Assembly (NCBI RefSeq): GCF_003058195.1
Contig: NZ_QBUH01000001.1
Location: 248,001 to 312,000 of the forward strand
DNA from: Elizabethkingia sp. YR214
GTDB lineage: Bacteria > Bacteroidota > Bacteroidia > Flavobacteriales > Weeksellaceae
Direction: 5' to 3'
Length of the DNA: 64,000 nucleotides
The notes under the pieces were generated by a model, which made no database searches, was not told the DNA's origin, and saw only the letters and a list, made by a program, of their open reading frames with translations. How positions within the stretch are numbered: position 1 is the first letter of the stretch; each line of letters starts with the position of its first letter. Made by a program: the position numbers and the translations under genes. Below are positions 59,403-64,000 of this stretch, piece by piece.

Positions 59403-61802
59403 ATGAGCGACAAAGAAATATTAGAAATCGAAGATTTTTTAGAAGAAGGTTTCAACATTATTGAAGAGGAAATAAAAGACAGTATAGACAAAGAAACTGA
59501 GAAAAACCAAAAAATCTTCCCATTACTTGCAGTTCGCAACATCGTTCTTTTCCCTAAAGTAATTATGCCTATTACAGCAGGAAGAGAAAAATCAATTAAA
59601 CTACTGCAGGAAGCACACAAACAAGGCAAACTTATCGCAGTAGTAAGCCAGAAAAATGCGTCAGAAGAAGAACCTACACTATCTTCTCTGAATACGATCG
59701 GAACCCTTGGTAAGATCCTGAAGATTATTAACCTTCCTGAAGGAAACATCACAGCCATCATTAAAGGTGTAGACCGTTGTAAAGTAAAAAAGATGTTGAC
59801 TGAGGAACCTTACTTTACCACCGAAATTACCAGATTAAAGGATACAGAAGTTAAAAAGGACAAGCAGGAATTTGCTGCTTTAATAGATAACATCAAGGAT
59901 ATCTCACTGCGCATTATCGAAATCGACCCTAATATACCAAATGCAGCCAACTTTGCTGTAAAAAATATTACCGGAGAAGCAGATTTGCTCAACTTTATAT
60001 GCTCTAACGCAAGTTTCCCAACCGAGACAAAGCAGCAGCTATTAGAAATTAAAGATCTTTATCAGCGCGCAGCCAAATGCTACGAGTTATTATCTGAAGA
60101 TTTCCAGAAAATAGAATTAAAAAATCAGATACACCAAAAAACCAGTCGCGATCTGGATAAACAACAACGAGAATATTTCCTTAACCAACAGATCCGAACT
60201 ATTCAGGAAGAATTAGGAGGCGGACCAGAAGGTGATGCCGACGAACTTCGCGAGAAAGCACAAAAGAAAAGCTGGAATGAGGATGTTGAACAGCATTTTC
60301 AGAAAGAATTAGGCAGACTGTTAAGACAAAACCCTAATTCACCAGATTACAACGTTCAGCGTAATTATCTGGATTTCTTTACAGATTTGCCATGGGCAAC
60401 CTATTCTAAAGATATTTTTGATCTGAAGAAAGCACAAAAAGTTCTGGACAAAGCTCATTTTGGACTGGAGGATATCAAGAAAAGAATACTGGAACACATG
60501 GCTGTTCTAAAGCTGAAAAACGACATGAAATCTCCTATTTTATGTCTTGCAGGCCCTCCGGGAGTTGGTAAAACTTCTTTAGGAAAGTCTATTGCTGATG
60601 CTTTGGGAAGAAAGTATATCCGTATCTCTTTAGGAGGACTTCATGATGAAAGCGAAATCCGAGGCCACCGCAAAACATATATTGGTGCTATGGCCGGAAG
60701 AATCCTTCAGGCAATAAAAAAAGCAGGAACATCTAACCCTGTCATTGTTTTAGATGAGATTGATAAAATTGGTACTGGTGTACACGGTGATCCGTCTTCA
60801 GCACTTTTGGAAGTTTTAGATCCGGAACAGAACAATTCTTTCTACGACAACTTCTTAGAATATGGATATGATCTGTCCAAAGCAATGTTTATTGCTACAG
60901 CCAATAACCTTGGTGCTGTACAGCGTCCGTTGTTAGACAGAATGGAAATTATTGATATCTCTGGATATACACTGGAAGAAAAAACCGAAATTGCCAAAAG
61001 ACACCTTATCAGTAAGCAGCTAAAAGAAAACGGATTAACATCCGACGCTATAAAATTAGGAAATAAGGAAATTGCCCATATCATTGAGGCTCATACTTCA
61101 GAAAGCGGTGTAAGAAGGCTGGAAAAAAATATTGCTTCTGTTGTTCGCTGGGTTGCTTTACAAAAAGCAATGGAGCAGGAATATGATTCAAAAATTACTG
61201 TAGAAAAGATTGATGAAATCCTTGGAGTACCTCGCCCTAAAAGCCTTTCTGAAACAACAAATGTACCAGGAGTTGTTACCGGACTTGCATGGACAAGCGT
61301 AGGTGGTGACATTCTGTTTATTGAAAGCATATTATCTAAAGGTAAAGGCACAACCATAACAATGACCGGTAACCTAGGTAATGTTATGAAAGAGTCAGCT
61401 ACTATCGCCTTAGAATACATCAAAGCTAAGTATGAAGAACTGGGTATGACTGAAGAACAGCTAACAGATAAAAACATCCACATTCACGTACCTGAAGGTG
61501 CTACCCCAAAAGACGGACCTTCTGCAGGTATTGCAATGCTGACTTCTATGGTTTCCAGTTTTACCAATAAAAAAGTAAAATCTAATCTGGCGATGACCGG
61601 AGAGATTACACTTCGTGGGAAAGTTCTTCCTGTAGGTGGAATTAAAGAAAAATTATTAGCTGCAACACGTGCTGGTATCAAAGATGTCATTTTGTGCGAG
61701 GCCAACCGTAAAGATGTTGAAGAAATAAAGAAAGAATATCTTAAAAATCTAAACATTCATTATGTAAATAAAATGAAAGAAGTAGTAGAAATAGCACTTT
61801 AG
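59403..61802 (+). CDS. lon: ATP-dependent protease Lon
   Basis: A 799-aa AAA+ protease that degrades damaged proteins. The N-terminal LON domain covers about residues 35-240 (LLAVRNIVLFPKVIMPITAG). The Walker A motif GPPGVGKTS lies at 384-392 with Lys390, and Walker B is VIVLDEIDKIG. The Ser-Lys dyad is Ser707 (DGPSAGIAML) and Lys748 (GGIKEKLLAA). The roughly 250-base gap to divergent ppiD holds no perfect promoter that I can see. A hairpin terminator follows. Confidence 0.97.
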   Translation: MSDKEILEIEDFLEEGFNIIEEEIKDSIDKETEKNQKIFPLLAVRNIVLFPKVIMPITAGREKSIKLLQEAHKQGKLIAVVSQKNASEEEPTLSSLNTIGTLGKILKIINLPEGNITAIIKGVDRCKVKKMLTEEPYFTTEITRLKDTEVKKDKQEFAALIDNIKDISLRIIEIDPNIPNAANFAVKNITGEADLLNFICSNASFPTETKQQLLEIKDLYQRAAKCYELLSEDFQKIELKNQIHQKTSRDLDKQQREYFLNQQIRTIQEELGGGPEGDADELREKAQKKSWNEDVEQHFQKELGRLLRQNPNSPDYNVQRNYLDFFTDLPWATYSKDIFDLKKAQKVLDKAHFGLEDIKKRILEHMAVLKLKNDMKSPILCLAGPPGVGKTSLGKSIADALGRKYIRISLGGLHDESEIRGHRKTYIGAMAGRILQAIKKAGTSNPVIVLDEIDKIGTGVHGDPSSALLEVLDPEQNNSFYDNFLEYGYDLSKAMFIATANNLGAVQRPLLDRMEIIDISGYTLEEKTEIAKRHLISKQLKENGLTSDAIKLGNKEIAHIIEAHTSESGVRRLEKNIASVVRWVALQKAMEQEYDSKITVEKIDEILGVPRPKSLSETTNVPGVVTGLAWTSVGGDILFIESILSKGKGTTITMTGNLGNVMKESATIALEYIKAKYEELGMTEEQLTDKNIHIHVPEGATPKDGPSAGIAMLTSMVSSFTNKKVKSNLAMTGEITLRGKVLPVGGIKEKLLAATRAGIKDVILCEANRKDVEEIKKEYLKNLNIHYVNKMKEVVEIAL

Positions 61803-61830
61803 TCATTCACAACATAAAACCAATATAATT

Positions 61831-61866
61831 ATAAACTTCACATATTTTGTGAAGTTTATTTTTTAT
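61831..61866 (+). terminator. lon terminator
   Basis: ATAAACTTCACA (61831-61842) pairs perfectly with TGTGAAGTTTAT (61848-61859) and is followed by a T run. A possible TAACTTTG -7 box for doxX begins right after (61866-61873). Confidence 0.88.
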
Positions 61867-61898
61867 AACTTTGGTCTAAACTATTAAATTATAAAATT

Positions 61899-62267
61899 AT
61901 GAAAATTGTAAAATTCATCATTTTCCTATTGTTTGGGCTAATGTTTATTCAGGCTGGGCTAGATAAGTTTTTCCATTTCATGCCAACCCCACAGTTAACC
62001 GAAGAGCAGAAAAAAATATTTGGAGCTATTATGGAAATTGGCTGGCTTCTTCCTTTGGTAGCCGTTGTTGAAATTACCGGCGGACTATTGGTTATCTTCC
62101 CTAAAACAAGAGCTTTGGGAGCTATTATTATCCTTCCTGTTATGGTAGGTATTGTTCTGCACAACCTGAAAGACACTACTGGCTTACCTATTGCGGCTCC
62201 TTTAGCATTAATCAATCTTTGGATGCTTATAGACAACAGCAGCAAATACAAAAATCTGATCAGCTAA
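61899..62267 (+). CDS. DoxX family membrane protein
   Basis: A 122-aa protein with four hydrophobic helices. The start MKIVKFIIFLLFGLMFIQAG, then LDKFFHFMPTPQLTEEQKKI, then GWLLPLVAVVEITGGLLVIF match DoxX-like proteins, which have an uncertain role in redox or quinone-linked processes. It lies between two terminators, so it is a single gene. A frame downstream that overlaps its end in another reading frame is not a real gene. Confidence 0.85.
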   Translation: MKIVKFIIFLLFGLMFIQAGLDKFFHFMPTPQLTEEQKKIFGAIMEIGWLLPLVAVVEITGGLLVIFPKTRALGAIIILPVMVGIVLHNLKDTTGLPIAAPLALINLWMLIDNSSKYKNLIS

Positions 62268-62294
62268 ATACACTAATCACTAAATATTTAATTA

Positions 62295-62322
62295 GCCGTC
62301 CAATTTTTTGGGCGGTTTTTTT
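62295..62322 (+). terminator. doxX terminator
   Basis: GCCGTCCAA (62295-62303) pairs with TTGGGCGGT (62308-62316) with one wobble, followed by a T run. Confidence 0.82.
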
Positions 62323-62495
62323 ATACTTATCTAATAGCCTAACCCTCATCAAAGAGAAATATTTTTTTTACAAAGAACTAATTATCAATTCATTAAAAAC
62401 CAAAATTCATTTACAAGAATTTTGCGCTCAATTTTCAAGTGGCCAGATCAGAACTTTTAGATCTTTGGAATAGCTAACGATCAAAAATTCTAATT

Positions 62496-63425
62496 ATGAA
62501 AAATAACACATTAAATCTAGCCCTTGCATCTGTACTTATTCTTAGTGTTTTTTCTTGCAAAAAACAGGAATCTGCTTCTATGTCTGATGCAAATTATGAA
62601 TCCGCAAAAGCAGTAACAGCAGAAGCCCCTACATCTACCGGAGACAGTATCTCTTCTGCAGCCTCTACACAGGTAAAAGGTAAAGAGTTTGTAAAAACAG
62701 CAACAGTAAACATGGAGGTTAAAGACGTCTATGACGCAACTATTAAAATAGAAAATCAGCTGAAACAAATAGGAGGTTATGTCATCAACAGTGAACTCAA
62801 AAACAATTTGCTATCAGAGGAAACTTATAACCAGTCTGATGACAAAGCTGTTATGGTAAAAAAATCAAATATGCAGAATGATATGGTTGTAAAAGTACCC
62901 ACCATGCAACTGGCAGATTTCCTGCAGCAGATTAATACCCAAAATTTGTTTTTAAATTCCAGAATCATCAATGCCGAAGATGTAACAGCGAATATCAAAA
63001 TGGCCCAGCTGGAACAGCAAAGAATGAAGAAAAAAGAAGGCAATATCGAAAAGCTTAAGCCTACAACCACATCTGTGGAACAAGGGGACAACAATGAAAG
63101 GGATCACAATCAGAATATTATAGATTCTTATAATCTTAAAGATAATATTGCTTACAGTACTGTAAATCTGAGTATAAAGGAGCCCAACACCAGAGTTGCA
63201 GAAATAGCTGTAACAAATACCAAATCGATAGATGCAAAGTATAAAACCAACTTCTTTTATGAGGCTAAATTATCTATCATCAACGGATTTTATCTTATTC
63301 AACAATTTTTTATCCTTCTGCTAAATTTATGGCCATTTGCTCTTATTGTAGCAGGAATTATATGGTTTGTTCGCGCTAAAGGCGTGAAACGACCAAAATC
63401 TCCAAAACCAACAGTAAATGACTAA
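62496..63425 (+). CDS. DUF4349 lipoprotein
   Basis: A 309-aa lipoprotein. Signal peptide NLALASVLILSVFSC has Cys as the lipidated residue. The DUF4349 core begins near residue 65 (VKTATVNMEVKDVYDATIKI) with IGGYVINSELKNN; a coiled middle is followed by one C-terminal transmembrane helix (NLWPFALIVAGIIWFVRA). It probably links the membranes or cell wall. The 229-base gap upstream holds the doxX terminator and no other feature I can support. Confidence 0.82.
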   Translation: MKNNTLNLALASVLILSVFSCKKQESASMSDANYESAKAVTAEAPTSTGDSISSAASTQVKGKEFVKTATVNMEVKDVYDATIKIENQLKQIGGYVINSELKNNLLSEETYNQSDDKAVMVKKSNMQNDMVVKVPTMQLADFLQQINTQNLFLNSRIINAEDVTANIKMAQLEQQRMKKKEGNIEKLKPTTTSVEQGDNNERDHNQNIIDSYNLKDNIAYSTVNLSIKEPNTRVAEIAVTNTKSIDAKYKTNFFYEAKLSIINGFYLIQQFFILLLNLWPFALIVAGIIWFVRAKGVKRPKSPKPTVND

Positions 63426-63460
63426 GTAAAAGGACTGCAAATGCAGTCCTTTTACTTTAC
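63424..63460 (+). terminator. DUF4349 terminator
   Basis: AAGTAAAAGGACTGCA (63424-63439) pairs perfectly with TGCAGTCCTTTTACTT (63442-63457), a 16-bp stem with a two-base loop, overlapping the stop codon. Confidence 0.9.
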
Positions 63461-63504
63461 AATCTATTCATACTCAAAAAAGTAAAAAATTCAATACGAT
63501 TGCG

Positions 63505-63512
63505 TAAATTTG
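63505..63512 (+). promoter_or_regulatory. pgi -7 box
   Basis: TAAATTTG lies about 22 bases before the pgi ATG, but no TTG is seen at the proper distance upstream. Supports a promoter weakly. Confidence 0.35.
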
Positions 63513-63533
63513 CGTCTTAAAACGATTACGAAA

Positions 63534-64000
63534 ATGTCTTTAAACACAATCAATCCTACTGAAACCAAAGCCTGGGCACAACTAAAAGAGCATTTCGCAG
63601 AAACAGATTTCGATCTGAAGCAGCTTTTCACAGAAGATAAAAGCAGATTTTCGGAGTTTTCTATCCAGAAGGAGAGCCTTCTGTTTGATTTTTCAAAAAA
63701 CCTTGTAGATAAAAAAGCTTTTCAGCTTCTTTTAGCGCTGGCAGAAGAGTGCCAACTGAAGGACGCCATCGAAAAAATGTTTACCGGAGATCTGATTAAC
63801 CAGACTGAAAACAGAGCTGTACTTCATACTGCCCTTAGAAATTTTGGAGAAGAGAAGATTGTGGTAAATGGTAAGAATATCGGTGAAGATATTCAGAGGG
63901 TACTCAACCAAATGAAAGTTTTTTCTGAAAAAATTATTTCAGGAGAGCATAAAGGGTTTTCAGGAAAAGAAATCACAGATGTTGTAAATATCGGGATCGG
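63534..64000 (+). CDS. pgi: Glucose-6-phosphate isomerase (partial)
   Basis: The 5' part of glycolytic phosphoglucose isomerase, which interconverts glucose-6-phosphate and fructose-6-phosphate. Translation from the ATG at 63534 begins MSLNTINPTETKAWAQLKEH. It includes INQTENRAVLHTALRNF, a strongly conserved family segment, and reaches DVVNIGIG, the start of the sugar-phosphate motif, where the window ends. About 155 codons are visible. Identification is secure despite the truncation. Confidence 0.95.
   Translation, partial: MSLNTINPTETKAWAQLKEHFAETDFDLKQLFTEDKSRFSEFSIQKESLLFDFSKNLVDKKAFQLLLALAEECQLKDAIEKMFTGDLINQTENRAVLHTALRNFGEEKIVVNGKNIGEDIQRVLNQMKVFSEKIISGEHKGFSGKEITDVVNIGI

Noticed and set aside
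62219-62473. Frame overlapping the end of doxX
   Set aside because: It crosses the doxX terminator, is low-complexity at its start and has no recognisable domain.
1-64000. tRNA, rRNA, CRISPR, insertion sequence or prophage
   Set aside because: No clover-leaf genes, direct-repeat arrays, transposases or phage structural genes were seen by eye. A tRNAscan-SE and ISfinder search would settle it.

Overview
The window is a chromosomal segment of an AT-rich Gram-negative bacterium of the Bacteroidota, most likely class Flavobacteriia and probably close to Elizabethkingia or Chryseobacterium. This rests on the Bacteroidota promoter type (TTG, about 19 bp, TAnnTTTG) before many genes, the fused ccoN-ccoO cytochrome oxidase gene, arginine synthesis through an N-acyl-ornithine carbamoyltransferase, LytS/LytTR signalling, TonB-type outer-membrane receptors, and a chromosomal catB next to housekeeping genes. 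The species name is inference. I saw no tRNA, rRNA, CRISPR array, insertion sequence, prophage or integron, and no intergenic gap longer than about 300 bases.

Layout. 1-3.9 kb: truncated metK with a candidate SAM-binding leader, then divergent oxyR and katA. 3.9-6.6 kb: enoyl-CoA hydratase, dCMP deaminase, xerD and a Nudix hydrolase on the + strand. 6.6-17.2 kb, all on the - strand: catB, a haem-binding protein, two lipoproteins, a 2-hydroxyacid dehydrogenase, a thioesterase, an HU-like membrane protein, a TPP-riboswitch-controlled TonB receptor, a WG-repeat protein, and a DUF2752/CD225 membrane pair. 17.4-23.4 kb: aconitase, then Hsp20, small membrane proteins, an ECF sigma factor and a LytS/LytTR two-component system. 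23.6-31.2 kb: a DUF5694-like protein and three consecutive outer-membrane beta-barrel proteins, divergent from the two-component system. 31.3-39.9 kb: an Lrp regulator and an arginine operon in the order GNAT, argG, argC, argD, argF', argB, argE, argH. 40.1-42.4 kb: a pseudouridine synthase, panB and an Fnr-type regulator. 42.5-51.3 kb: a complete cbb3 oxidase cluster (ccoI, S, NO, Q, P, G, H and a SafE-like gene). 51.4-59.1 kb: serS, a lipoprotein, a conserved hypothetical protein, two iron-sulfur proteins, an MCE-domain protein and PpiD. 59.4 kb to the end: lon, a DoxX protein, a DUF4349 lipoprotein and the start of pgi.

How the genes work together. The arginine operon encodes almost the whole glutamate-to-arginine route. 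Its first gene, a GNAT enzyme with two C-terminal cysteine pairs, is the candidate for the missing N-acylglutamate synthase, and a perfect 11-bp inverted repeat lies in its promoter. The cbb3 cluster carries structural subunits and assembly factors, with the Fnr-type regulator divergent from ccoI. Two promoters, upstream of the HU-like gene and the LytS kinase gene, place the -7 box three bases before the ATG and so predict leaderless mRNAs.

The least explained part is the LytS/LytTR, DUF5694 and triple beta-barrel block, which looks like a signalling and outer-membrane system of unknown purpose. Other points of interest are the SAM-II-like leader of metK, the short leader reading frame and hairpin before catB, and the palindromes in the gaps inside the arg operon.
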